64,000 nt of DNA from Pseudoalteromonas sp. T1lg75 (lineage in GTDB: Bacteria; Pseudomonadota; Gammaproteobacteria; Enterobacterales; Alteromonadaceae). Below, piece after piece: positions 37,049 through 46,431 of this stretch; positions within the stretch are counted from its first letter, which is position 1; every line of letters begins with the position of its first letter. The DNA lies in the NCBI RefSeq assembly GCF_002964705.1, contig NZ_PQCD01000062.1, positions 122,259-186,258 on the forward strand. The letters are read 5' to 3'. The notes beneath the pieces are model-generated. The model made no database searches and was not told the DNA's origin. It saw only the letters and a program-made list of their open reading frames with translations. Position numbers and translations under genes: made by a program.

Positions 37049-37654
37049 TTATCCCCACCAACTCTCTACGTATAAGTAACTCATCATGGCGCCAACGGCG
37101 GTTATCGCCGTAGCGAAATGACTCACCCGGTAATGGCTTGATACCCCATGCCCTTTGTTATAGGCAAACAACACGCCCGCACAATGGATGGCCGCAGTTG
37201 CCAATACAAAACCGGCTAAGAAGTGAATAGGGTTGGCCGCTTGCGGTATTTCACTGCCATGGGCATAGCCATGGAATACGGCAAACAGGGCAATTGCCAA
37301 ATACATAAGCAGGCTCAACCAGGACGATTTAAATTTAACCAGCAGATGAATTAAAGCGCCCAAGATCAAGACCGACACCGAAATTCCTAGTTCGATGTAA
37401 GATAAATACCAACCCTGCATCGCCAAATACGCAGACAGCGCCATCACCAGCACAAAGGTCGCCGGTGCAGTTATTACCGCATATCGATGCATCAAGGTGG
37501 ATGCCACCCCCACAGCGAGCATGGCAAGCAAGTGGTCGATACCGAGCACCGGATGCAGCAGGCCACTAACAAAACCATCGGCACTTAATTGGCCATGAGC
37601 GTAACTTAGCTCGGGAAAGATCAGCAGCAGTGCAAATAAAACATAATACTTCAT
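37049..37654 (-). CDS. HupE/UreJ-family membrane protein
   Basis: 201 residues from the ATG at 37654 (MKYYVLFALLLIFP), which gives a signal peptide ending before HGQLSADGF; the frame is open to 37678. The metal-binding motif HPVLGIDHLLAMLAVG near residue 35 and about six transmembrane helices identify HupE/UreJ, proposed nickel or cobalt permeases or accessory proteins. The later GYAHGSEIP motif is also typical. No hydrogenase or urease genes are nearby, so the metal and partner are unknown. Confidence 0.85.
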   Translation of the reverse strand: MKYYVLFALLLIFPELSYAHGQLSADGFVSGLLHPVLGIDHLLAMLAVGVASTLMHRYAVITAPATFVLVMALSAYLAMQGWYLSYIELGISVSVLILGALIHLLVKFKSSWLSLLMYLAIALFAVFHGYAHGSEIPQAANPIHFLAGFVLATAAIHCAGVLFAYNKGHGVSSHYRVSHFATAITAVGAMMSYLYVESWWG

Positions 37655-37725
37655 ACAGTTACCTATATTTATAGCCAAGATAATAGCCTAATTGCGGGTA
37701 GTATTGAGCTACCCGCCTGGGCCTA

Positions 37726-40700
37726 TTAATCGCTGTTTTTACAATTGGATTGGCTGCATTGTTTGACACAGTAGCTCAAGTCTTGGCCAGTGATTACGCC
37801 GTCCTTATTTGCATCTGCGGCATTGTATTTGTCTGCCGCCGCGCCAAAGCGGTCCCGGATCAGGCCGATATCGGCTTTGTTCACCACCGTATCCCTGTTG
37901 AGGTCGCACAATACCGGCGGCTGCGCACTGATAACCACATCGCCGAAAGCAACGTCTTCGCCATCACTGACTTGCAAGGTGAGATGGTAAATTCCTGGCA
38001 CATCGGGAGTTAACACCGCCGCCGCCGAGGACATATCGCTTAACTCGGCCACACTGTCCGCCGGGCGGTTTGCCCACATCCAGAGAAAACTCAGGTTTTC
38101 CGGGCCTTGGTCTTCATCGAAGCTCCCTGCGCCGTTTACACTCACGGTATCACCTACAAACACCTCGCTGTTATAGTCAACCACGGCCGTGGGCGGTGTA
38201 TTAGGCTCGGCGCTGTCAATGTAACTTAGCGTCAATTGCAATGAGTCGATATAGGAGTCGTTATCTGTGCCTTTGTTACGCGTTCCCTTCATTCTCACCG
38301 TTAGGGAGGCAGCACTCGTTTCAAGCGCCATGGCGGTGCTTAACTCTTGCCAGGCGTTGCTGGCATTGCTCAGGCGTTGACTGCTGCCTAGCAGCTGATT
38401 GTTTGCATCAAAAACATCAACCCATACCTCGGGAATATCATCACCGCTCCAATCGCGCATCGACGCAGACAGAGAAATGGACGCCTTGCCTTGTTCAATA
38501 ACCCGGGCATAGTCGTCTAAAGCGATGCTTTGCGCGGCTTGGCCAACTGCGGAGTGAGCACACAGGCCACCCACGGCAAAGTAATGATCGCCGGCATTGG
38601 CGCTGACCCCGTTACATTGACCGCTTGCTAACGCCTCAACCACGCCCGCTTCTATTTGCCAGTGCTCAAGCCCTAAATCGGCCTCGGGATTAAGGATAAG
38701 GTTGTCCGTGGTAACAACATTAATACCCGAACTGTCATAACCGACGACCAATTTAACCTGGTCAAAATAGGAATCGTTGTCGGTACCTGATTTTCGTGTG
38801 CCTTTGAGGCGCACCGTGGCGAATGCTGCATTGGTGGGCAGCGTGGCGAGTGTAGATACTTGGTTCCAGGCTCCTGAAGCATTAGAGATCACCTCAGACG
38901 AAGTGATAAGCTGGCGCTCGCTATCATAAATGTCGACCCATAACTCGGGAACATCATTACCATTATAGTTTCTGACAAAAGCGGACAGCTCCAGCTTTGC
39001 CACGCCCGCTGCGATGTAATCAGAGAAATCGGTTAGCGCCACCTCTTGCGCCAACTGCCCGACATCCGAGTGCTCACAGATGCCGCCTACGGCAAAGTAA
39101 TATTGCCCCGACTGAGCAGTCACGCCCGAGCAGACATCAGATGCATTGGCTTCAACCACACCTTTTTCGATGCTCCAATGGCTCAAACCTTGCTCGGCCC
39201 CTCCGTTAACGATTAAGTTGTCGCTGAAGGTTAAACCATCGACCTCAAAGCTGACGTTCTCAGACCACTGAGACCAGGCCCAATGCGCGTCACGGTAGCG
39301 GACCCGCCAAAAGTAAGTGCCGCTAGGAAGTTGGGTGGAGATTTTGTAACTGTTTAACGCCACGCCCTCTTGGGTATTGGCGTAATGCCATATATTTTCA
39401 GCACGCGTGGTGTTACCCCAGATATCGAGCTCTACCGTCTCAAACTGGGGATCGCTAGATACTTGCCAGTGCGACTCTAAATGCGCGTCTTCATCGGTAT
39501 CTATATATTGACTGGCGGTAAGTTCAAACACGCCCTTAACTGCGGTATCGACCGGTGCCACTGCCTGCGGCTGCTCCGGAGCCAGGTTGCTGCCACCCAC
39601 GGTAAAGTCATCCCTAACGCCTTCACCCTGATAGCCCCAGTAATTATTTTTGCCGTCGCCTCCTGAGTAGCGCTTGACGTGCATTTGCATCTGATCAACA
39701 GCGAAGACTAACGTTGAATAGCCATATTCAGGATAACTTTTTTGGAACTCATCATAATCAAAGTTGGGAAACTCGCCCCAATAATCAATGTCGCCAGAAC
39801 TGACGGCCGCGTTTAGCCAGAGGTGACTTACATCTCGTGACTGTCCGCGAGAATACGCATGGGTATGGCCAAAAATATGGCCGGTAATTTTACCGGTTCT
39901 GGCAGAGACTTGTTCAAACTTATCAACATACTCGCAGGTTAACTGCTTCTCCCCGGGCGTCCACAACTCGGACTTACACGGATGGTGTATTTGCAACATG
40001 ACATAGTCGATATTGTCGCTGTTGGCGGTATCTTCCAACAAGGCATCCAGCCAAGCCCGTTGCACATTATTGGTATCACTTACTTTCGAGGTATTGGAAT
40101 TGAGGGTGATGATGCGCAGGTTTAAGTAGTCATGCACGTACCACTGCTCTTGGTAGTCGCTATAGCCATTATCCGGCAACTCAAAGTAGTTCAAGTAATT
40201 ATTAATCGGCGTATCGTGATTACCAATCGCAGGAATAACCGGCACTTGAGAAAACAGGTGGCCGGCCGCGCCGAAGAACTGCTCACGCCATTGACTAATT
40301 GTGCCGCCATTTTGAACCAGATCACCCGGTATAACGATACCGGCAATATTATCGACACATTTGCTCAGGTCATTTTCGCAGTCGTTGCGCACGATACCGT
40401 TATCAACTATGTCGACCAAACGGGAAACATGCTGACCCTGCGAATCTGAAAACGACACAAACTTGAAGCTATCCAGATCATCCTGAACGTCAGGCCACGT
40501 CTTAAACATGGAGCCATTTGAGCTGCCACCATTGGTCGATACATAGTATTCATATTTGGTGTCACTGGTTAACCCGGTAATACGAGCACTGTAAATCGAT
40601 GACACCGATGAGATCTTCTCCATCGGCATGACTTGATATGTATCTGAACCCTGCGCACGATAATGTAATTGCACATTGGTGTCGGTGGTTTCCAAAAAGA

Positions 40701-40815
40701 TGGACATAGCGTCCGTGGCTGGGTTTTGTAAATAGGGTTTCACTAAAAAGCTCGGCTGTGCATAGCTTGGCGCTGCGCACAACAACGAGCCTAACAGTAA
40801 CGCGGTGTATTTCAT
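37726..40815 (-). CDS. Secreted purple-acid-phosphatase-like protein with dockerin
   Basis: 1029 residues. Signal peptide (ALLLGSLLCAAPSYAQ); a fibronectin-like N-domain of purple acid phosphatases at about 25-110; a calcineurin-like metallophosphatase domain at about 115-350 with metal ligands in FSDSQG, PGDLVQNGG, GNHD, QIHHP and GHTHAY; a fibronectin-like domain to about 525; two homologous lectin-like modules (NLIVNGGAEQGLSHW and NLILNPEADLGLEHW, about 160 residues each); a PKD domain; and a C-terminal dockerin-type pair of EF-hand loops (DLNRDTVVNKAD, DANKDGVITGQD). Likely exported phosphodiesterase or phosphatase. The dockerin ends in an unusual Cys-rich tail. Confidence 0.85.
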   Translation of the reverse strand: MKYTALLLGSLLCAAPSYAQPSFLVKPYLQNPATDAMSIFLETTDTNVQLHYRAQGSDTYQVMPMEKISSVSSIYSARITGLTSDTKYEYYVSTNGGSSNGSMFKTWPDVQDDLDSFKFVSFSDSQGQHVSRLVDIVDNGIVRNDCENDLSKCVDNIAGIVIPGDLVQNGGTISQWREQFFGAAGHLFSQVPVIPAIGNHDTPINNYLNYFELPDNGYSDYQEQWYVHDYLNLRIITLNSNTSKVSDTNNVQRAWLDALLEDTANSDNIDYVMLQIHHPCKSELWTPGEKQLTCEYVDKFEQVSARTGKITGHIFGHTHAYSRGQSRDVSHLWLNAAVSSGDIDYWGEFPNFDYDEFQKSYPEYGYSTLVFAVDQMQMHVKRYSGGDGKNNYWGYQGEGVRDDFTVGGSNLAPEQPQAVAPVDTAVKGVFELTASQYIDTDEDAHLESHWQVSSDPQFETVELDIWGNTTRAENIWHYANTQEGVALNSYKISTQLPSGTYFWRVRYRDAHWAWSQWSENVSFEVDGLTFSDNLIVNGGAEQGLSHWSIEKGVVEANASDVCSGVTAQSGQYYFAVGGICEHSDVGQLAQEVALTDFSDYIAAGVAKLELSAFVRNYNGNDVPELWVDIYDSERQLITSSEVISNASGAWNQVSTLATLPTNAAFATVRLKGTRKSGTDNDSYFDQVKLVVGYDSSGINVVTTDNLILNPEADLGLEHWQIEAGVVEALASGQCNGVSANAGDHYFAVGGLCAHSAVGQAAQSIALDDYARVIEQGKASISLSASMRDWSGDDIPEVWVDVFDANNQLLGSSQRLSNASNAWQELSTAMALETSAASLTVRMKGTRNKGTDNDSYIDSLQLTLSYIDSAEPNTPPTAVVDYNSEVFVGDTVSVNGAGSFDEDQGPENLSFLWMWANRPADSVAELSDMSSAAAVLTPDVPGIYHLTLQVSDGEDVAFGDVVISAQPPVLCDLNRDTVVNKADIGLIRDRFGAAADKYNAADANKDGVITGQDLSYCVKQCSQSNCKNSD

Positions 40816-41502
40816 CAGTTGTTCCTTGGTTTTTTGTGTAATAACTGACCAAGGAGTATTGGTGTGAGAAATTAAGAATTAATGACAAAAAACAAATGAT
40901 TACACTTGCTGGGACTTTATACCTAAGTCTTTTCTATGGCTTTGGGGTTGCTGGACACAATTTATTAAACAGTGGCATTTACAACCAGTGGCGGTGAGTT
41001 TAAGGGGGGATATAAAAACAAACGAATGCCATTTTATCATTATCTGCATCAGCGGACGAACAGTAGAGATGTGACCAACTCACATTGTAAAGCGGCTATA
41101 ACACAAAGAGAAATTGATATTAAAAATGGTGCCGGCATAAGCGGCCGGCGAGTCAAAATGAAACCAGCCTCTGTTTTTCTCCGTTTAATTAATATTCAAT
41201 TTATTCGCCTGAGTCGTTGAAAGGTGAAAAACGGTGTTTACTTACTTTAATAGTGGTACTGTACTGAACGGTTTTATGCCAACCCTAAGCTTCTAGCACG
41301 GCCGTGATTATTCTATGGATAATTGCCTGTAGCAATGCTGATATGAGTAGTTAGCTTCATATTCACCATAAATAAGAGGGGGCACACGCGCCCTGCGAGC
41401 TCTAATTGATGTGAAAAGCTTTAGGATTCAGTATGTTTCTTTGTGGCTAAAAACTAAAATAGCCCTCAAATAAGGTGGGGTTTTACTTAGGTTAATTTAA
41501 TT
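40816..41502. other. Intergenic region between phosphatase and tetR
   Basis: About 690 bp without a convincing gene; the small plus-strand frame at 40972-41220 has no ribosome-binding site or recognisable protein. A GCCGGC/GCCGGC palindrome lies near 41132-41150, and an operator-like half site is at 41258-41277 (separate entry). The leftward phosphatase promoter must lie in 40816-41000. Confidence 0.5.
41258..41277. promoter_or_regulatory. Degenerate copy of the efflux operator
   Basis: ACTGTACTGAACGGTTTTAT matches the efflux-operon operator at 44740-44759 in about 15 of 20 positions, mostly in the left half. It stands 226 bp upstream of the tetR reading frame, so it may mark autoregulation or be a remnant. 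Confidence 0.45.
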
Positions 41503-42104
41503 ATGCGCGCATCTACTGAAAAGAAACGAACTCGAATATCGAAGTCGCCACAGACCTGTTTATCGAACAAGGTTACAAAGACACGTCACTCGATCAAATC
41601 GTCGCGATTTGTGGAGGCTCAAAGCAAACTTTGTATCGCTATTTTGCCAACAAGGAAGGGTTGTTTGTTGAAGTGCTAGCATACAACACCAAGACCAGCT
41701 TAGAGTCTGTATTCCAACTTGCCGACAAACAAGCGGCGCCCTTGCAAGAGACATTAAATGATTTCGCCAAGAAGTATCTAAAAGGTGTTTGTTCCAATCC
41801 CATGGTGTCTCTCTTTCGCATTATTTCGGCTGACTTCAACAAACATGATTCCGTGCCAAATCAGTTCTGGCAAACCGGGCCGCAGCGTATTCACCAATAC
41901 CTTATCGATTTTTTAAAGAGTGAAGCCGTCAGCTCCCAGCTCCACATTGAAAATGCCGATCTCGCTTGTGATCAATTACTCGCACTTATCAAGTTGGATT
42001 ACCAGAACATGGCGCTGATGGGCTTTGATTTTCTAACCGATGAAGAGTTAGATACACACGCGAAAAAGGCGGTTGCAGCATTCCTAAGGCTATACCAGAG
42101 ATAA
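41503..42104 (+). pseudogene. TetR-family regulator, frameshifted near its start
   Basis: The ATG at 41503 begins MRASTEKKRTRI, a normal TetR start, but that frame then leaves the protein. From 41541 the adjacent frame reads EVATDLFIEQGYKDTSLDQIV followed by GGSKQTLYRYFANKEGLF, the TetR helix-turn-helix, and continues to TAA at 42104. One base is missing between 41531 and 41541; the upstream part of the second frame meets a TGA at 41517 and offers no start before the ATG at 41631, inside the recognition helix. Without repair the product would lack DNA binding. Convergent with the efflux operon it presumably controls. Confidence 0.75.
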
Positions 42105-42121
42105 ACTTACTGAATACCAAT

Positions 42122-42152
42122 AAAAAAGGGAGCTAAATAGCTCCCTTTTTTA
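42122..42152. terminator. Bidirectional terminator
   Basis: AAAAAAGGGAGCT and AGCTCCCTTTTTT form a stem of 8 or more bp flanked by A and T runs, between convergent tetR and the efflux operon. Confidence 0.9.
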
Positions 42153-42166
42153 TTGGTTTAGTTAAC

Positions 42167-43690
42167 TTATTGCTTCGCAGTCAGTTTCTTACCAATTATT
42201 AAGATTGGCGCGAGTGCAAAGACCGATATGATAAACATCAACAACGAATTACTCAGTGCGAGTGTGGTCGCCTGCTCTTTGACGACGGAGCTAATCTGGC
42301 TCATTCCTAATGCCGAATTAGGCAAGTGGCCTTGAGTAATAATCGTACTGCTCAACGCATCTTGATACACACCAAAAGCGTGATGCGCATCTTCGAGCGT
42401 TCGGCCAATCTCTCCTGAAGCTTGCGCGCTATGGCTTTGCATCACCCTTGAGAATACCGCACCAGCAATCACACCACCCAGGGTACGAAACAGATAGAAA
42501 TTCGCGATTCCTTCTAAACGCTGCCGCGCATGGAAATACATAAGTACAGCAATGGTCACCGAGACATTGAGCAAGCCGACACCAAACCCTCGCAACAACA
42601 TGGGAACGGGTAAAGATTCCGCCCCGGCAAAACTCGGTAACTGACTAAACTTCTGTACCGACAGTATAATCATCACCACACCAAACGGCACGACTGCGTC
42701 CGCTAAAGGACGGCGGAAGTAATACACCAACACGCTTACCAGCATGCCACCTAACATGGCGAAAAATGCCGGCAGTTGCGCATACCCGGCATTAAGACTG
42801 TTGTACTGCAACGCCATTTTCAGAAAGCTAGCAAATAGCACGTTGCTCGCCGTAACAGCAAAACCTGCCAAAAAAGCATTGTACATAAAGACATTAGTTT
42901 TCAACTTACTGTGCAGCTGTGTTGATGCCGTATCGGAAGGGCTGGTTTTCACAAAATGGTACACCACCAATAGAGTCAATGCAGCGGCTATCGAAGAGGC
43001 TTTAACAAACCATTGCGAGTCGAACCAGTTGTAGTAGCCACCTCTCATCAATAGAAACACTACCAGGCTCATGGCCAGTGCTAAGACCAAATAAAACCAA
43101 CCGCCAGATTTTGGTTTGGTATCGATTTGAATCGATTTTGGATTGTATAGACATGCGATTACCAACGCAGAGAAATACAACCAAGCCGACACGACACACA
43201 ACTGCGACCAGTCAAATACTTCGACAATATTCGCCACTATCCAAGGGTAAGCCCCCATCGGCAGCAGGGTTGAGAACACCAGCGTTAAAGCGATGATGGC
43301 AGGTAGCCAACGCTGCTCAAAGAAGTGGAGCAGGTAAAGGTTTAATACCACCATTAACATGCTCATAAAAAAGCCACTCGCAAGCCAAGTCAGGGTGAAT
43401 ACCAGCTCCTGATGTCCGCCCCAGTAAAGTACAAAATTGCTCGCTAAACCTACCAATAAAATGGCATACAAGAGAACTAACGTACCTAATCTACGTACCA
43501 ATTTTGGCGTGAATATAAAGCCTAATACTTGGGTGATCATAAAGCCGACTTTAACCAGAGCGACCTCATCGGGAGATAAGCCCGATGTTGCCGCCATTTC
43601 ATACGATAGCTCGGTAAACATCACGGAGTTAAGACCAAAGGCGGCAATCGCAAAAAGAGTCAAAATCAGCAGTGGTGAACGTTTTTCCAT
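42167..43690 (-). CDS. MFS multidrug transporter, DHA2/EmrB type
   Basis: 507 residues with about 14 hydrophobic helices, the DHA2 topology. The N-terminus (SPLLILTLFAIAAFGLNSVMF) starts helix 1; the antiporter-style motif A region is weak. It starts 5 bp after the periplasmic adaptor gene on the same strand, forming an EmrAB-like drug-proton efflux unit that would need an outer-membrane channel encoded elsewhere. Substrates unknown. Confidence 0.85.
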   Translation of the reverse strand: MEKRSPLLILTLFAIAAFGLNSVMFTELSYEMAATSGLSPDEVALVKVGFMITQVLGFIFTPKLVRRLGTLVLLYAILLVGLASNFVLYWGGHQELVFTLTWLASGFFMSMLMVVLNLYLLHFFEQRWLPAIIALTLVFSTLLPMGAYPWIVANIVEVFDWSQLCVVSAWLYFSALVIACLYNPKSIQIDTKPKSGGWFYLVLALAMSLVVFLLMRGGYYNWFDSQWFVKASSIAAALTLLVVYHFVKTSPSDTASTQLHSKLKTNVFMYNAFLAGFAVTASNVLFASFLKMALQYNSLNAGYAQLPAFFAMLGGMLVSVLVYYFRRPLADAVVPFGVVMIILSVQKFSQLPSFAGAESLPVPMLLRGFGVGLLNVSVTIAVLMYFHARQRLEGIANFYLFRTLGGVIAGAVFSRVMQSHSAQASGEIGRTLEDAHHAFGVYQDALSSTIITQGHLPNSALGMSQISSVVKEQATTLALSNSLLMFIISVFALAPILIIGKKLTAKQ

Positions 43691-43695
43691 TGGTG

Positions 43696-44709
43696 TTAAC
43701 CTTGTGTCGCGGTCTCAATCGATACTTCTGCAGACAATCCCGGATAGACTCGTTGGTTCAGCTCTTTGGGGAGCTCTAACTCAATACGTACTGGCACACG
43801 CTGTACTACTTTTACGAAATTGCCTGTCGCGTTTTGTGGTGGCAGCAAACTAAACTGTGCACCCGTGGCTGGAGTTATCGATGATACGTGACCTTGCAAC
43901 GGGTGGTTTGGAAACATATCCAATACCACTTCCACCTCTTGGCCAGGTAGGACGTTTTCCAGTTGGGTTTCTTTAAAGTTTGCCTCTATCCAAACGTAAT
44001 CTGGCACCATCACTATGAGTCCCATTCCAGGTTGCACAAACTTACCGACTTGCACTTGCCTGTCTGCCACATAACCATCGAATGGCGCACTCACCGTAGT
44101 TCTTTCAAGTGAGAGATTCGCCAATCGTAAGCTAGCTTCCGCTTTTTTACGCTGGGCGGTCAGTTGCAACTTTTCAGTCACCAGCGTATCGAGCTGTTTT
44201 TGCTCAGCGGCTAACGCTAACTTAGCGGTTTCAAGGTTACTGCTGGCCTCGATAGAGTGCGTTTTTTGCGCTTCAAACTGATTTTTGCTTACGGATTGCT
44301 TTTGTATCAAACGGGAAAGACGCTTAAACTCCGCCGCTTGGTGTGCTGCATTTGCGCTCGCACGGCGAATACCTTGCTTCGCCTGCTCAATCTTCACTTG
44401 CTGCATTTCCGTTTTGATTTGATTCGCAGTAAGCGCAGAATTGGCAACATCAAGTGCTGCTCGAGCAATCTCTTGATTGGCAATGAAGTCTTCATCATCA
44501 ATTGCAAACAAAGGTGTTCCTTTGCTGACCCATTGGTTGTCTTTAACAAAGATCTCGCTTACTTGCCCGCCAACTTCCGGTGAAATTGCCGTTACATCTG
44601 AATGAACATAGGCGTTATCCGTCGTTACAGTATTCGGCTGGTATAAGGTAAAACCCGCAGCAAACAACGAACCAACAACAAGCGAGAACGCGATTACTTT
44701 CTTTTTCAT
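43696..44709 (-). CDS. HlyD/EmrA-type periplasmic adaptor
   Basis: 337 residues from the ATG at 44709 (MKKKVIAFSLVVGSLF); the upstream TTG at 44739 lies in the operator region. One N-terminal membrane helix, a biotinyl-lipoyl-like half domain (TDNAYVHSDVTAISPEVGGQVSEIFV), a long alpha-hairpin (about residues 90-190), and the second half with FDGYVADRQVQVGKFVQPG. This is the EmrA family that bridges the inner-membrane pump to an outer-membrane channel. Operon head, regulated through the palindrome just upstream. Confidence 0.88.
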   Translation of the reverse strand: MKKKVIAFSLVVGSLFAAGFTLYQPNTVTTDNAYVHSDVTAISPEVGGQVSEIFVKDNQWVSKGTPLFAIDDEDFIANQEIARAALDVANSALTANQIKTEMQQVKIEQAKQGIRRASANAAHQAAEFKRLSRLIQKQSVSKNQFEAQKTHSIEASSNLETAKLALAAEQKQLDTLVTEKLQLTAQRKKAEASLRLANLSLERTTVSAPFDGYVADRQVQVGKFVQPGMGLIVMVPDYVWIEANFKETQLENVLPGQEVEVVLDMFPNHPLQGHVSSITPATGAQFSLLPPQNATGNFVKVVQRVPVRIELELPKELNQRVYPGLSAEVSIETATQG

Positions 44710-44739
44710 GTTTGAAACCCGAATGGATGATTTCAACAA

Positions 44740-44759
44740 ACTGTACTGTACGGTACAGT
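44740..44759 (-). promoter_or_regulatory. Palindromic operator over the efflux promoter
   Basis: ACTGTACTGTACGGTACAGT is an 18/20 palindrome, typical of TetR-family operators. On the minus strand TTTACT (-35) and TACAGT (-10) are spaced 17 bp across it, so a bound repressor would block the promoter of the EmrAB-type operon. Confidence 0.65.
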
Positions 44760-45040
44760 GTTAGTAAAGATAAGATTACTCATTTTTCTTAGGTAAAGAA
44801 CCATCTCATTGATTTTAAATTGATCTTATTTGGACGAGATTTAGTAACTTAAAGATGTAATGGGCTTTCTTTCTATTAATACCTTTGCGAGCAATAATCT
44901 AATGGTTAATTGAGAAGTTCAATCCGCTCTAACAACCAAAGAAGTACAAAACAAATTTGTGGTAAAAAATCGTCACCGCTGGGGGAAAATGATCTGGAAT
45001 TTGGGGATATGAAGTTAATCCTCGCCCCAAAAATTGCGTT
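44760..45040. other. AT-rich intergenic stretch left of the tRNA-Leu fragment
   Basis: No gene seen. It holds the upstream part of the efflux promoter and otherwise unremarkable AT-rich sequence up to the tRNA-Leu fragment. Confidence 0.5.
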
Positions 45041-45145
45041 AATTGCACGCATAAAAAAACCCTAACCAACCGACTAGGGTCTGTAAAAGTGGTACCAATG
45101 GGCGGACTTGAACCACCACGCCCGAAAGCAACGAATCTTGAATTT
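45041..45145 (-). repeat. Partial tRNA-Leu(CAA) 3' half with its terminator (att-like)
   Basis: On the minus strand the sequence from ATTCAAGATTCGTTGC through TTCAAGTCCGCCCATTGGTACCA-type T arm and acceptor end, and on through the ACCCTAGTCGG..TTAGGGTTTTTTT terminator, matches the intact tRNA-Leu at 58351-58435 and its downstream flank. Similarity begins at the anticodon loop, and no 5' half is present. This is what remains at the far side of an element inserted into a tRNA gene, or a decayed tandem tRNA copy. Confidence 0.75.
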
Positions 45146-45417
45146 GAGCCAGGAACCAGCAGGGCTGCAATGCATTGGTATTAAATAACTTTAAATTTCA
45201 TCGCTGTAAAAAATGCTGTCACAACTGCAAAAAATAGTCACAGTTTCAGGCTCTAATGTCTACCTTCAACCTTTCGGTGTTAGTAAATTCGAAATGTCAG
45301 CTTAGTGCCAAAAGCGGGCCTCGAGCCTGCAATTATTTATTTGCGACATATGTAAAACAAACCCAACGATAAATTAATTATAATAAATTCAACACCTTAT
45401 TATTTAACAGTTAGTAC

Positions 45418-46305
45418 TTATACGGCTAAACGATCCGACAAAAAATCAATGAGTGCTCTAACCCTTCTGGACAGCGTGCGGTTTTGCGGATAGAGCGCCG
45501 ATATTGTGCTCGGTGGCATGGCAAAATCTGCCAGTAACACTTGCAGCTCACCACTATCGACATATTTTTTGAATAGAAAATCAGGACCAAAGCCTATACC
45601 CATACCTTGTCGTATAGCATCAACAACTAACACCCCATCGTTACAATTCAGGTTTCCGCTAACCTTTACAGTGAGTTGCTCACCACTTGGCATACGAAAA
45701 GGCCAGTTTCGGTTTATTTTCGAATCACCATAAATTAGGCAGTTATGGGCTAATAGCTCTTTGGGTTCGGTTGGTGTTCCGCTTTTTTCTATATATTCAG
45801 CAGATGCCACCAGCTGAAAACTGCAATCAGTGAGCCTGCGAGAAATTAAGCTGGAATCTTCCAGTTGTCCGACCCGAAGCGCGATGTCTATGCCTTCTTC
45901 AACCAAGTTTTCTACTCGACCACTGGCAATGACATCCAGCTCGATATCCGGGTACTGGCGTTGAAATTCAAACAACAAGCGACTAATACCGGAAATAATC
46001 AAACTTTGCGGAATGGTAATGCGCACTTTCCCACGCGGTGAGGTTTGACTCTCCATGACCTCAGCCCGAGCCCGTACAGCCTCGTTTATAATAAATTGGC
46101 AATGATGATAAAAGCGTGCTCCTTCATCTGACAGGCTTATTTTTCTTGTTGTGCGGTACAGTAATCGAGTGCCTAAATCCTGTTCCAGTTTAGTTACTTG
46201 CTTGCTAACAAAGGATTTGGACAATCCTAACCGCTCCGCCGCCGCTGTAAAACTACCTTCCTCAACCACAATAGCAAAGGTCTCCATTAACGAAAGCGAA
46301 TTCAA
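45418..46305 (-). CDS. LysR-family transcriptional regulator
   Basis: About 295 residues. Helix-turn-helix at the N-terminus (GSFTAAAERLGLSKSFVSKQVTKLE) and a LysR substrate domain (GKVRITIPQSLIISGI). I place the start at the TTG 46305, 6 bp after AGGTGG on the minus strand; the frame extends to another TTG at 46338. Divergent from cytochrome b561 and the MBL hydrolase, with about 125 bp between, so probably their regulator. The proteins resemble the CrgA/AaeR-like group. AT-richer than the backbone. Confidence 0.87.
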   Translation of the reverse strand: MNSLSLMETFAIVVEEGSFTAAAERLGLSKSFVSKQVTKLEQDLGTRLLYRTTRKISLSDEGARFYHHCQFIINEAVRARAEVMESQTSPRGKVRITIPQSLIISGISRLLFEFQRQYPDIELDVIASGRVENLVEEGIDIALRVGQLEDSSLISRRLTDCSFQLVASAEYIEKSGTPTEPKELLAHNCLIYGDSKINRNWPFRMPSGEQLTVKVSGNLNCNDGVLVVDAIRQGMGIGFGPDFLFKKYVDSGELQVLLADFAMPPSTISALYPQNRTLSRRVRALIDFLSDRLAV

Positions 46306-46431
46306 ATTAAGCCACCTCAGTAAACAATCAGTTGACAATAAGCATATATATCAACCCAAAAGAAAACAATAAACTTAATTTCGCTGGCCGCACCAGGCCT
46401 GATCCTTATTCAATGCGTTAAGAGGTGGCTT

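Noticed and set aside
40972..41220. An 82-codon open frame between phosphatase and tetR
   Set aside because: No ribosome-binding site, no signal or domain, and the region reads as a control region.
45041..45145. A second functional tRNA-Leu gene
   Set aside because: Only the sequence from the anticodon loop to the 3' end is present; the 5' half and its stems are missing.
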